This document shows, in pieces, positions 43,748 to 53,099 of a DNA stretch of 64,000 nucleotides. The translations under genes and the position numbers were made by a program. Each line of letters starts with the position of its first letter. Position 1 is the first letter of the stretch. Source of the DNA: CATQHQ01 sp965243805 (GTDB taxonomy: Bacteria > Gemmatimonadota > Gemmatimonadetes > Longimicrobiales > Gaopeijiaceae); assembly GCA_965243805.1 (NCBI GenBank), contig OZ251577.1, positions 124,001 to 188,000 on the forward strand, given 5' to 3'. Below the pieces are notes generated by a model. It saw nothing but the letters and a program-made list of their open reading frames with translations, did not search any database and was not told the DNA's origin.

Positions 43748-44788
43748 TTACCCGACGGCGCTCATCATCTCGAAGATCGGGAGGTAGAGGGAGACGATCA
43801 TGCCGCCGACCACCAACCCGAGAACGACGACCATCGCCGGCTCGACGGCGGACAGGAGAGACGCCACGGCGGTGTCCACCTCCTGCTCGTGGAAGTCGGC
43901 GACCCGGGCAAGCATCTTGTCCAGGGCCCCCGTTTGCTCGCCGACGTGGATCATCCGCACCACCACGGGCGGGAAGACGCCCGATTCGGCGAGGGGACCC
44001 GAGATCGTGTCGCCGCCAGCGATCGACGCGCGAGCCTTCATGACGGCATCGTGGACGACCCGGTTGCCGGCAGTCTTGGCCGTCACCTCCAGGCCCTCCA
44101 GGATCGGGACGCCGGACGCCACCAAGGTCCCCAGGGTCCGGGTGAAGCGGGACACGGCGGCCTTCCGGACCACGGCGCCCGCCACGGGCACGCCCAGCAG
44201 GAAGCGGTCCGCCGCCAGTCGCCCGCCGACGGTGCCCCAAGCGTGCCTGGATGCTCCCGCCAGCACCAGGACGAGTCCCAGAAGCGCCCACCACCACTCC
44301 TTCAATGCTCCGGAGGCGCCGATCACCAGGCGAGTGGGCGCCGGGAGCGCCACGCCGGCCGAAGCGAACATCTCCTCGAAGGTGGGGACCACGAAGAGCA
44401 GCATCACCACCACGGCTGGGACCGAGACGGCGACGATCATCGCCGGGTAGACCATTGCGCTCCGCACCTTGCGGGCAAGCGCCTCGTTCTTCTCCAGGTA
44501 GTCGGCCAGGCGGAGCAGGATTGTGTCCAGCGCACCGCTGGCCTCGCCCGCGACTACCATGTCCACGCTCAGGTCCGGGAAGACCCGGGGGTGGCGGCGC
44601 ATCGCTCCCGCCAAGGTGCTCCCCGATTCCACGTCGGCGATCATCGCCTGGATCACCCGCCGAAGGGTCTTGTTCTCCGTTTGGCGGGCAAGCACATCCA
44701 GGCTCCGAACGATCGGCAGGCCCGCCCCGACCATCGTCGCAAAGAGGCGGGTGAACACCACCACCTCTCGGTTCGGCACGCGCTTCAC
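43748..44788 (-). CDS. pilC: Type IV pilus inner-membrane platform protein PilC
   Basis: 346 residues with two T2SSF domains and three or four membrane helices. The first domain has EVVVFTRLFATMVGAGLPIVRSLDVLARQTENKTLRRVIQ, FPDLSVDMVVAGEASGALDTIL; the second FTRTLGTLVASGVPILEGLEVTAKTAGN and FPPVVVRMIHVGEQTGALDKML. The N-terminal ~60 residues that precede the first domain in most PilC proteins are missing here; the GTG start (44788) is at the domain edge and overlaps the pilT stop. Works with PilT to retract the pilus built by the operon at 1-6.7 kb. Confidence 0.9.
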   Translation of the reverse strand: MKRVPNREVVVFTRLFATMVGAGLPIVRSLDVLARQTENKTLRRVIQAMIADVESGSTLAGAMRRHPRVFPDLSVDMVVAGEASGALDTILLRLADYLEKNEALARKVRSAMVYPAMIVAVSVPAVVVMLLFVVPTFEEMFASAGVALPAPTRLVIGASGALKEWWWALLGLVLVLAGASRHAWGTVGGRLAADRFLLGVPVAGAVVRKAAVSRFTRTLGTLVASGVPILEGLEVTAKTAGNRVVHDAVMKARASIAGGDTISGPLAESGVFPPVVVRMIHVGEQTGALDKMLARVADFHEQEVDTAVASLLSAVEPAMVVVLGLVVGGMIVSLYLPIFEMMSAVG

Positions 44789-45915
44789 GACCGGCCTCCC
44801 ATGCCTTCCAGCAGGACGAACCCTTCCGGGGGCGGCTCGCCGACCGCCCGCAGGAGGCCGTACGGGTCCTCGCTGTGGCGGAGGGCGTCCTCCAGCTCGA
44901 CTTCGCCGTTGAGGTAGAGACGGGCGAGGGAGTCGTTGAGGGTCTGCATCCCGTGCTTGCGGCCCGCCTGCATAAGAGACTGGATCTGGTGGACCCGGTC
45001 GTCGCGGATCACCGCCCGGACCGCCGGCGTGCACACCATCACCTCCGCCGCTGCCACACGCCGGGTCGCTCCCGCACGGGGCAGCAGGAGCTGGGTGACG
45101 ACTCCCTGGAGCACCGCAGCCAGCTGGGTGCGGACCTGGGGCTGCCGCTGGGCCGAGAAGGCGTCCACGATCCGGTTGACCGACTCGGCCGCCGAGTTGG
45201 TGTGGAGGGTTGCGAGCACCAAGTGGCCCGTCTCGGCGGCGGCCAAGGCGGTGCTCATGGTCTCCATGTCGCGCATCTCGCCCACGAGGATCACGTCCGG
45301 GTCCTGGCGGAGGGCGTGCTTGAGCGCGGCGAAGAACGATCGGGTGTCGGCGCCCACCTCTCGCTGGTTGACGACGCACCGCTGTGGCGGGTGGACGAAC
45401 TCAATTGGGTCCTCCACCGTGAGGATGTGGCCCGGGCGCTCCCGGTTGATGCGGTCGACCAGGGCGGCCAGGGTCGTGGACTTTCCCGAGCCCGAAGGGC
45501 CGGTCACGAGCACTAGGCCACGGTGCAAATGGGCGAAGGCGGCCACCGCGGGCGGCAACCCCAGATCGCCGAGGCGGGGCGGGTCGTGGGGAATGCGACG
45601 AAGAACGACGGCGACTCGACCCTGCTCCCGGAAGCAGGCCCCTCGGAAGCGGGCCAGGTCGCGCACCCCGAAGGCGAAGTCGATCTCGGCACCGGCGTCG
45701 AGTCGCTTCTGCTGCCGTTCGTCGATCAGCGTGATCGCCAGGCGACGCGGGTCGTCGCAGGCGAGGGGAGTCGGGCACTCGCTGTCGGTCAGTCGGCCGT
45801 TGATCCGCAGTTGGGGACGGCGCCCTGCGGTCAGGTGCAGGTCGGAGGCGTCGCGCCGGACCATCTCGCGGAGGAGGGCGTCCAGGTCCAGGGGCGCAGT
45901 GGACGAGCTTGTCAC
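44785..45915 (-). CDS. pilT: Pilus retraction ATPase PilT
   Basis: 376 residues of the GspE/PilT secretion ATPase family. Walker A is VTGPSGSGKSTTLAALVDRIN (around residue 137), Asp box TVEDPIEFVH, Walker B DPDVILVGEMRDMET and His box TGHLVLATLHTNSAAE. The C-terminal VRAVIRDDRVHQIQSLMQAGRKHGMQTLNDSLARLY is the PilT-specific region corresponding to AIRNLIRE, which favours PilT over PilB. Cytoplasmic hexamer that powers pilus retraction. Directly coupled to pilC (GTGA overlap). Confidence 0.93.
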   Translation of the reverse strand: MTSSSTAPLDLDALLREMVRRDASDLHLTAGRRPQLRINGRLTDSECPTPLACDDPRRLAITLIDERQQKRLDAGAEIDFAFGVRDLARFRGACFREQGRVAVVLRRIPHDPPRLGDLGLPPAVAAFAHLHRGLVLVTGPSGSGKSTTLAALVDRINRERPGHILTVEDPIEFVHPPQRCVVNQREVGADTRSFFAALKHALRQDPDVILVGEMRDMETMSTALAAAETGHLVLATLHTNSAAESVNRIVDAFSAQRQPQVRTQLAAVLQGVVTQLLLPRAGATRRVAAAEVMVCTPAVRAVIRDDRVHQIQSLMQAGRKHGMQTLNDSLARLYLNGEVELEDALRHSEDPYGLLRAVGEPPPEGFVLLEGMGGRS

Positions 45916-46010
45916 GAGGGCTCCTTGCCGTGGTGGCGGTCGGAGGTGGATGGTCGGCGATGGGTGGGTCCGTAGACAGGGATTTGCGACCGAAGGTCAG
46001 CGACGGAAGG

Positions 46011-46736
46011 TCAGCGGCGGGCGGTCACCAGGGGAGCGAGCCGGGCATAGGTCTTGGCGCCGATCCCGGACACCTCCATCAGCTCCTCGGGCTTGGCGAA
46101 GGGTCCACGCTCGGTGCGGAATGCGACGATCCGCTCCGCCAAGGCCGGGCCAATTCCTGGCAACTCCTGCAGTTCCCGAGCGGTGGCGCGGTTCAGGTCG
46201 ACCGGTGCGCCCGGAGGGCCCGGTGTCGGGACGACAGGCGTACCCGCACGGGCGGAAGTACTCGCGCGGGCGGAGGGCGAGGGAGACGAGCGGGACAAGC
46301 CGGACGCACGGGACGGGCGGGACGGGAGCAAGGTCGGGTGCGCGGGCGGGAGAGCCAGGTGGGGCGAGAGCCGTTCGACCGACCGTGCGCCTAGGCCGGG
46401 CACGCGGGCCAAGTCCGCAACAGAGACGTAGGGACCGTTTGCCTCCCGGTCCTCCACGATCCGCCGGGCGATCGACGCTCCCACTCGTGGAAGTCGATCC
46501 AACTCCTCCTCGCTGGCGGTGTTGGGGTCGATCTTCTCGCCGGGTTCGAGCGGCCGGCTCCGCCGAGCCTTCTCCTGAGCCACGGAGTCGCCAGCAGCAA
46601 GGAGGCTGTCGGTGATCGACGGACGGTCTTCGAGCGGCGGATCCGGGGCCCCCGGCGACGCGAGGAAGCGGATGGCGGCCGCGCCCAGGAGCAGCAAAGC
46701 CGCCCGCGACATGCTCTTGCGTTCTCGTTCAGTCAT
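46011..46736 (-). CDS. ComEA-like double helix-hairpin-helix protein
   Basis: 241 residues. A short N-terminal membrane anchor (MSRAALLLLGAAAIRFLAS) is followed by two HhH domains: about 68-125 (IDPNTASEEELDRLPRVGASIARRIVEDREANGPYVSVADLARVPGLG) and 178-240 (VDLNRATARELQELPGIGPALAERIVAFRTERGPFAKPEELMEVSGIG), separated by a Ser/Pro/Arg-rich linker. ComEA proteins bind incoming double-stranded DNA during transformation; they usually have one HhH unit, so this duplicated form is unusual. Lies upstream of pilT, with which natural transformation would be linked. Confidence 0.82.
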   Translation of the reverse strand: MTERERKSMSRAALLLLGAAAIRFLASPGAPDPPLEDRPSITDSLLAAGDSVAQEKARRSRPLEPGEKIDPNTASEEELDRLPRVGASIARRIVEDREANGPYVSVADLARVPGLGARSVERLSPHLALPPAHPTLLPSRPSRASGLSRSSPSPSARASTSARAGTPVVPTPGPPGAPVDLNRATARELQELPGIGPALAERIVAFRTERGPFAKPEELMEVSGIGAKTYARLAPLVTARR

Positions 46737-46754
46737 CTTCCCCTTCCCGAATGA

Positions 46755-46816
46755 CGCCGTGACGGGCTACTCGGACGCCGTGACGGGCTGCTCGGACCGC
46801 CGTGACGGGCTACTTC
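46755..46816. repeat. Tandem repeat around 21 bp (three units)
   Basis: The motif GCCGTGACGGGCTACTCGG occurs at 46757, again with one base changed at 46778, and in a shortened form at 46799. It occupies most of the gap between the ComEA-like gene and the SprA-like gene. No promoter was recognised in it. Confidence 0.75.
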
Positions 46817-46862
46817 CTAGAGTTTGGCGACGCGGAAGGGGCGTTTGGATAGCTGGATGGGA

Positions 46863-49800
46863 CTAATTTTCGGGGCCGGCGAAGACGCCTGGATGGAGTA
46901 CGAACCGGCCGAAGACGTAGAGTTGGAACTGGGTGGTGCCGGCGAGCCTGCCGACGAACGAGCGGCGGTCGAGGTAGCGAAGGCGCACGCCCAGCTGGTA
47001 GTCGCGCACCTGGGAGTCCAAGGAGAGGGACGCGCTCCGCTCTAGCTGGTCGATGAAGGAGACGCACGGGCCGCCCGGCACTGCGACCCGACACTGCACC
47101 TCGTCCTGGTAGCCCATGTCCAACGCGACTCGCATCGGCGCGCCCCGATCGCGGAACGTCCGAAGCGGCGAGCGGATGCGGAGGGAGACGACGACGGCGT
47201 GGCGGCTGCTCTCGCGCCGGGTGTCGCCGGTGGGATCGGCGCTCTCGCCCCGGTTCAGCCACCCGCGGTACGACACGTCCATCCCCGCCGGGAAGGCCAG
47301 CGCAGCCGAAAGCGGTACCTCCCGGTCCTCGCGGAAGCGGTCCTGGCGCGCTTCGGCACCGAAGGTGAGCATCCGGGTCTCGCGACGGTACCCGGAGCCC
47401 AACGACACCCGCTCCACCGCCGCGGCGAGGAAGCCGGGCGGCTCCCAGCCGGCGATCTCGGCCTGCACATCGGGCCACACCCGGCGTAGCACGTCTCGGT
47501 CGGAGCGGATGTCCAGCGTCTCGCCCAGGGAGCGGTCGTAGGCCAGGCGCACCGACGCGGAGCCCGGCAGGCGCAAGCCGCCGCGCACGTTCAGCCGGTC
47601 CCGCTCCCCCAGGGTGGCGGCGGTGTCGGCGCCGATCCGAAGGAAGCGCTCGCGGCTGCCCCAACCCAGCTCGTAGGCGGCGCCGGGGTTCACCGGATCC
47701 CGGTCGAAGCGGGACGCCACGCCGCTGGACCAAGTCAGTGTCAGCGGATCTGCTGAGTGCCGCAGCCAAGCCATGAAGGCACCCCGTTCGGCGCCGTCCC
47801 GTCCGATCCGGCCCGGGTCCAGGGAGAACCGGGCCGACACGTCCCGCTGCGCGCCGGCGTTCCGCAAGAGGGCAAGGGCCGTGTCCGCCCGCGGCGCGCC
47901 CGCCACCGCCCGCGCCGCGCCCGGTGGGCGGCGTCCGGTCAGCTCCGGGTTGCGCTCCGAGAGGTAGAGAGTGCTGACCTGCACCGAGGCGCGGGCCCAG
48001 TCGGCCAGGCGGGGCTGGTAGGCCAGGCGCGTGGCGAGCCGCCGGTCCACCTCCCACCCCAGGTCCACTCCCCCTAGCCGCCTCCGCTCCTGCTCCAAGA
48101 GGCGTCGCACCTCCGGCTCGCCCGAGAGCCGCGCCACGTCCAGCAGGTCCCGGCCGCTCGTCAGGTTCGCCTCTGCAGTGAGGGACTCCAAGGGCCGCAG
48201 ACCGATCCGGGCCGAAGCCGACAGCAGGCGCCGGGGCGCGTCCCGGGCCGTTGCCGCGCTGTCGGCGGGAGTGCGCACGATCCTGTCGAAGCGGGCGGTG
48301 CTCAGGTCGCGCCGCACGTAGTCCCCGTCCACGGCGACGCTCTCCGGGGTCCAGCGCAGCCGGGCGCCGGCCACTCTGTCCTCCAAGAACGCCGGCAGCA
48401 GCGCGCGCAACGCCGAGCCCGCCCAGCCGGGGAAGAGCGGGAAGTCCTGCCGGTCCGGGGCGGCGGACCAGCCGGCGAACACATCGGCCCCCTTGCCGTC
48501 GCTCTCGGCGGTGATTGTCTGCAGGGAGGTGCGCTGGACGCCCGCCCGAACGTCGAAGCCGTCCAGGGCCGCCTTCCAGAACCCGCCCTCCGCCGGTCCT
48601 CGGCGGCGCAGGGAGAAGTCGAGTCGGGTGAAGTCGAACGCCGGGGCGCGGAGCCCCTCCAGGCGATCCGCCCGCACATCGCTACGGTTGAGGAAGAGGG
48701 GCGTCTCCGCTTCTCGCTGGTGGCTGACCGACAGCGGCGCCTCCAACCCCCACGACTCGGGGGCGAAGCGTCCCAGCTGCAGGGTAGCGCCCAGGTCCAG
48801 GGAGCGCTCGTTGCGGAAGGTGGGTCCCGCACGCAGCTGCCTGAAGAACCCGCCCCGCCGCCGGTACGACGCCCGGGAGCGCAGGAACTCGCCGCCGTCC
48901 ACCTCCACGTCGAACGCGCCCACCACGCCGGCGTCGCCGATGCCCCGCCCCAGCCGCAGCTCGTCCACCCACACCTCGCCCGAGATCGGCGCGCCGGTCT
49001 CGTTGGCCACTCCCATCCCGATCTCGCGCACCGACGCCAAGTTGGGCGCCCGCCCTCGGTCCTGCATCACCACGGCGTAGGCCGAGTCGGGCGACCAGAG
49101 GACCAGGGGCGGGTCGGAGGGCGACCGGGGCTCCAGGGCCAGCATCTCCTCGGCCCGCTGTCGCAGACCCAGCCAGCGCTCGAAGTCGATCACCACCTCC
49201 GGCAGCCAGTCTCCCGCACGCACCCCCCGATGCGCCGGCGTCCGGTCCAGGCGGGTGCGGAAGAGGTAGAAGTTGCGGTCGTCGGTTCCGATCTTGACGA
49301 AGAACCACGACGGCAGGTGGACCCCGAAGTCGCCTCTGGCCAGCGTCCACAGCCGAGCCTCTCGGTAGGAAAGGAAGTCGCGGGGCCGTTGGGGGAAGCG
49401 GTTGTACACCTCCACCCGGTCGCCCGCCTCCACATCCTCGAAGGCGATGGAGAGGGACCGCTCGTTGAACTCGATCCCCTGTCCGCCGAACGCCGCCGCC
49501 GGGTCGTCCAGCTCCTCGACGACGCCTGGGGGGGAGGCGTAGCCGTCGCCCTCGGTGAGCTTGGAGACGGGGCCGACCTCGACCCGCCCTGCCACCGCCG
49601 CCGTGTCGCCCGCCAGTCCCCGCAGCACGCCGGAAGAGCCGCGCTTGATCCAGGTGGAGCCCACGATCCCCACTCGCGCCAGGACGAAGGAGTCGCGCCG
49701 ACGGCCCGTCACCGTGAGGCGCAGGTGGCGCACCGCCCGCAGCTCGGCCTCCGAGATCGCGCCGCCCACGTCCAGCCCCGCCGGATCGCGGAGAGGGACT

Positions 49801-52800
49801 CGGTAGAGGCGGAACGCCGTCCCCGTCTCTTGGCGGTCGCGGGCCAGGAAGCGGGACGATCCGTCCAGCCGGATCACGAAGCGGCGGTAGCGCTCCAGCA
49901 CGTCCAGGTTGCCGTCCTCGTCCAGGTCCTCCGAGTCGGGGCGTCCGTTGCCACGGGTGCAGTTGGCGTTCGGGTCGCCCAGGGGGTAGACCCGGGCTCG
50001 CTCGGCGAAGCAGTCCTCGCCCCACACGCCTCGGCCGTCCGCCACGTTGCCCCACACCTCGCCCCGCCGCGGATCGGCCTCCTGGTCCAGCCGCCCCAGC
50101 CCCCAAGGCGCGCCCGTCCCCGGCTTCACTCCGCTCACGGCGCCGGTGGTGTCGGCGAAGAAGGCGTCCTCGCTCACCACGCCCACGTCGAGCACCAGCT
50201 GCAGGAAGTCGCCGTCGCGGACGTAGAACTCGACGAAGTCGGACTTGGTCAGGTCCGTCCCCGTGGGGCTCAGCACCGTCGTGATCGACGACCACGCCGT
50301 CGGGCCCTCCTGGTCCCCGCTCTCGGGCTGAAAGCGCACGAAGAGGCCCGGCTCTCGCACTGCGCTCCCGGTGATCCTGATCTGCTGGTCGATCTCCGCC
50401 GACGGGTTGAACCCCTCGAAGACGCCCAGGCTGTCGCCGGCGGCGGTCTGCTCGATCCAGGCGTGCTGCCAGGTGAGGACCGCCAGGTTGGTGTGAGACG
50501 GGTCCGGCGGCAGCGCCTCCTCGGCGCCGTCCAGGTACGCGGGGCGGCTCCCCCGGCGCCAGTCGTGGCTCCGCACCGAGAGCGGACGGGTGTTGAGGGC
50601 GTCGAAGTCGTCCAGGTACGCCTCGTCCTGGGTGTTGGGGTTGGGGAGCGACACCGCCGTCTCCGCCGACAGTCGAACCGCGGACGGTCCGCCTGTGCGC
50701 AGCCCAGGGACCGCCTCCAGCAAGCGGGTCAGGAGCGGCGCGTCGAAGGCCAGTTCGGCGTTGAGGCTTCCCAGGCCCACGGCGGCCGCCTCCAGCCCCA
50801 GCTGCGGTCGGCGCACCAGTTGGCCTTCGGTCTGGTAGAGGCCCGTCAGGTCCATCCGTCCGTACTCGCCCAGGTCGTAGCGCGCGTTCAGGCCGAACAC
50901 CGACGTGGGGGCCACCTGGAAGAGGCTTCGCTGCTCCCAGGACACCTCCACCACCCGTCCCGGGTTCGCCGCCAGGAGGCGCTCCGGGTCCAGCAGCACG
51001 AGCTGGCCCACGTCGTAGTCGATGGCGTAGTCCACGTTCCGCACCAGGACCTGGTCGCCCAGGAGCACCCGTTCCGTTCCGTCGCGGATCCCCACCGCTC
51101 CCAGGACGAATGAGGAGACGGGTCCCGTCCCCCGCACCTCGTACGAGAGGTTGAGCCGGAAGACGCCGCTGTTCTCACGCTCGAAGGGGTCGGCGTCGCG
51201 GTAGATGCGCTCGTTCCGGTTGTCGGCCAGAATGCGACGGGCTTCCGCGCTCCCCAGAGAGAATCGGCGGGCGGGGGGCGGGTCGGCGAAGGGCTCCAGC
51301 GTGGGGAAGACGACGAACGTCCCCGACACGGGCGGAAGGTCCTCGAAGGAGTCCTGGGAGGGCCGGTAGAGGTGGGAAGCGTCCAGGCGGTCGGCGGGCG
51401 ACTCCTCGTCCAGCCCGAAGAGCCGCAGCCAAGTCACGTCGTCTCCGTTGGACCGGCGGGCGAACGTTCGGCCCGCGCTCTCCTCTCCCAGCGAGATCAC
51501 CAGCTCCACCGAGCTCGGGTCCACGTCGTCGGAGGAAGAGACGCGGTAGACCTGGTGCATCTCGGTGCGCCATGTGGGCCGGCCAGGCTGGTGCTGGGCC
51601 GCCGACGCCTTCAGCAGCTTGAGGCGGGGCCGGCCGCCGCGCCGATGGGTCCGCTCCGGGTTGTAGGTGCCCACCGTGTCGCCTGCCGCCGTGACGTAGG
51701 TGGTGGCCAGCATCTCGCCGGGTCCCAGGGGCGACCGCAGGACCACCCAGAGGCCGCTCGGGTGCACCACGTAGTCCTGGCCCGGTTGCAGGTAGCGGAA
51801 CCACGCCGACTCGACCACCGCGCTCTCGCCCTCCCCCGCCGTGGCGTCGGCCTGGATGTACCCTTCCACCTGCTGGCGAGAGAAGAGGCTGGTCTCGGAG
51901 CGGTAGAGCTGGATCGGGTCGGCGCCCGGGGCGACGCCGGGAGGAGCGTCCGACGGGACCAGCGAGAGCACGTCCACGTGAGGGTGGTCGAAGAACGCCG
52001 CCGGGTCGAAGAGGAAGAAGAACTGGCCCTCCACGTAGTCGGCGTCGTCCAGCGCCAGGGTGTCGGTGCGGGAGAAGGCGCGGCCCGAGCTCTCCAGGCG
52101 GAAGCGCCGCGACGTGACCTCGCCGTCCTGCTGCGCCCACACCGACTGGACATCCACGGGCCCGGCCTGGAGCGCCGCCTGGAAGCCGAAGTTGCCGACG
52201 GGGACGCCTTCGCGGAGGAAGCGGGACGGCGGCAGGTCGAAGCGCACGTCGCCCACCTCGAAGCGCTGGAGGAGCTCGCCGGGCTTCCCCCGGTAGCGGA
52301 TGTTGACCCGGTTGGCGCCCGCGAACTCCCGCGCCTGGTCGTAGTCCACGTCCACCACCACCCGGTCGAGCACCGAGCCGTCGGCGACGGCGGCGAACTG
52401 GACGTCGGGCCGGACGCGGGGGAGGAGCGACACTTCGCAGGTGACCTGGACGGTTTCATCGCAGGGGCGGTAGCGCGTCCAGTCGCCCCCGAGCTGGCCC
52501 GAGCCCCGGAGCGAGAACCCCAGGTCCGCGTACTCGGTGCGGATGCGGGCGACCTCTTGGGCGGGGCGCGGCCTCCCGTCGGGTCTTGCGGTGCGGGCCA
52601 GCTCTCGGGCGACGCCGGTGGCGGGAAGGGGCGGCGGGACGTCTCCGAGGCCGATCGTCCGCCCGAAGACGCCCAGTCGGGGGGCGCCCGGCTCCGGGTC
52701 CCAGCGCGTCACGGGAATGCGAGCCAGCCCCAGGAGCACGTTGGGCGTCGGGGGAGGCGGAGGGTCCAGCAGCGATCGGTCCGAAGGCCGAAGCTGGGGC

Positions 52801-52979
52801 ATGAGCCAGAGGACAGTGTCGGCCGCCGGAGGGGCCCAGGTCGGAGGGGCCCAGGTGCTCCTCCCGGCAACGGTGGCCGCCTCTCCCGACGTCGGATGGG
52901 AGAGGGACGCCATCAAGGCGATCGCCGTCGGAAGCAGCGACCCGGAGAGCGTCATGCCAGCGCGGCCGGAGAGCGTCAT
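46863..52979 (-). CDS. SprA-like outer-membrane protein (T9SS translocon/gliding family)
   Basis: About 2,038 residues with N-terminal signal (MTLSGSLLPTAIALMASLSHPTSGEA). It contains the features typical of SprA/Sov: VVEVSWEQRSLFQVAPTSVFGLNARYDLGEYGRMDL, PNPNTQDEAYLDDFDALNTRPLSV, LYRVPLRD and a long C-terminal beta-barrel half, ending with terminal strand VFAGPEN-like. In Bacteroidota SprA forms the giant 36-strand barrel that exports T9SS substrates, at 2,300-2,400 residues; the shorter size here agrees with Gemmatimonadota members. No other T9SS gene was seen in the window. ATG 52979 or 52955 could both start the protein; the signal fits either. Confidence 0.82.
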   Translation of the reverse strand: MTLSGRAGMTLSGSLLPTAIALMASLSHPTSGEAATVAGRSTWAPPTWAPPAADTVLWLMPQLRPSDRSLLDPPPPPTPNVLLGLARIPVTRWDPEPGAPRLGVFGRTIGLGDVPPPLPATGVARELARTARPDGRPRPAQEVARIRTEYADLGFSLRGSGQLGGDWTRYRPCDETVQVTCEVSLLPRVRPDVQFAAVADGSVLDRVVVDVDYDQAREFAGANRVNIRYRGKPGELLQRFEVGDVRFDLPPSRFLREGVPVGNFGFQAALQAGPVDVQSVWAQQDGEVTSRRFRLESSGRAFSRTDTLALDDADYVEGQFFFLFDPAAFFDHPHVDVLSLVPSDAPPGVAPGADPIQLYRSETSLFSRQQVEGYIQADATAGEGESAVVESAWFRYLQPGQDYVVHPSGLWVVLRSPLGPGEMLATTYVTAAGDTVGTYNPERTHRRGGRPRLKLLKASAAQHQPGRPTWRTEMHQVYRVSSSDDVDPSSVELVISLGEESAGRTFARRSNGDDVTWLRLFGLDEESPADRLDASHLYRPSQDSFEDLPPVSGTFVVFPTLEPFADPPPARRFSLGSAEARRILADNRNERIYRDADPFERENSGVFRLNLSYEVRGTGPVSSFVLGAVGIRDGTERVLLGDQVLVRNVDYAIDYDVGQLVLLDPERLLAANPGRVVEVSWEQRSLFQVAPTSVFGLNARYDLGEYGRMDLTGLYQTEGQLVRRPQLGLEAAAVGLGSLNAELAFDAPLLTRLLEAVPGLRTGGPSAVRLSAETAVSLPNPNTQDEAYLDDFDALNTRPLSVRSHDWRRGSRPAYLDGAEEALPPDPSHTNLAVLTWQHAWIEQTAAGDSLGVFEGFNPSAEIDQQIRITGSAVREPGLFVRFQPESGDQEGPTAWSSITTVLSPTGTDLTKSDFVEFYVRDGDFLQLVLDVGVVSEDAFFADTTGAVSGVKPGTGAPWGLGRLDQEADPRRGEVWGNVADGRGVWGEDCFAERARVYPLGDPNANCTRGNGRPDSEDLDEDGNLDVLERYRRFVIRLDGSSRFLARDRQETGTAFRLYRVPLRDPAGLDVGGAISEAELRAVRHLRLTVTGRRRDSFVLARVGIVGSTWIKRGSSGVLRGLAGDTAAVAGRVEVGPVSKLTEGDGYASPPGVVEELDDPAAAFGGQGIEFNERSLSIAFEDVEAGDRVEVYNRFPQRPRDFLSYREARLWTLARGDFGVHLPSWFFVKIGTDDRNFYLFRTRLDRTPAHRGVRAGDWLPEVVIDFERWLGLRQRAEEMLALEPRSPSDPPLVLWSPDSAYAVVMQDRGRAPNLASVREIGMGVANETGAPISGEVWVDELRLGRGIGDAGVVGAFDVEVDGGEFLRSRASYRRRGGFFRQLRAGPTFRNERSLDLGATLQLGRFAPESWGLEAPLSVSHQREAETPLFLNRSDVRADRLEGLRAPAFDFTRLDFSLRRRGPAEGGFWKAALDGFDVRAGVQRTSLQTITAESDGKGADVFAGWSAAPDRQDFPLFPGWAGSALRALLPAFLEDRVAGARLRWTPESVAVDGDYVRRDLSTARFDRIVRTPADSAATARDAPRRLLSASARIGLRPLESLTAEANLTSGRDLLDVARLSGEPEVRRLLEQERRRLGGVDLGWEVDRRLATRLAYQPRLADWARASVQVSTLYLSERNPELTGRRPPGAARAVAGAPRADTALALLRNAGAQRDVSARFSLDPGRIGRDGAERGAFMAWLRHSADPLTLTWSSGVASRFDRDPVNPGAAYELGWGSRERFLRIGADTAATLGERDRLNVRGGLRLPGSASVRLAYDRSLGETLDIRSDRDVLRRVWPDVQAEIAGWEPPGFLAAAVERVSLGSGYRRETRMLTFGAEARQDRFREDREVPLSAALAFPAGMDVSYRGWLNRGESADPTGDTRRESSRHAVVVSLRIRSPLRTFRDRGAPMRVALDMGYQDEVQCRVAVPGGPCVSFIDQLERSASLSLDSQVRDYQLGVRLRYLDRRSFVGRLAGTTQFQLYVFGRFVLHPGVFAGPEN

Positions 52980-53009
52980 GCCGTGGCGTCGGGGCCGTCC
53001 GACCCGCAA

Positions 53010-53099
53010 CCGTTACCTTTCGCCCAGGGAAGACTCGCCCAGGGAAGACGCAACCGCTCGCCCGACGACAGACCCAACCGCTCGCCCGACGACTCGGCC
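53010..53099. promoter_or_regulatory. Divergent region between the SprA-like gene and lptF, with short duplications
   Basis: 90 bases. CGCCCAGGGAAGA occurs twice (53021 and 53036) and CAACCGCTCGCCCGACGAC twice (53051 and about 53075). It should contain both promoters. The duplications may be operator-like or simple slippage. Confidence 0.55.

Noticed and set aside
48720..51113. A 797-codon open frame opposite the SprA-like gene
   Set aside because: It lies wholly antisense to a gene with clear protein features; composition is His/Arg/Gln-rich as expected from a shadow of GC-rich codons.
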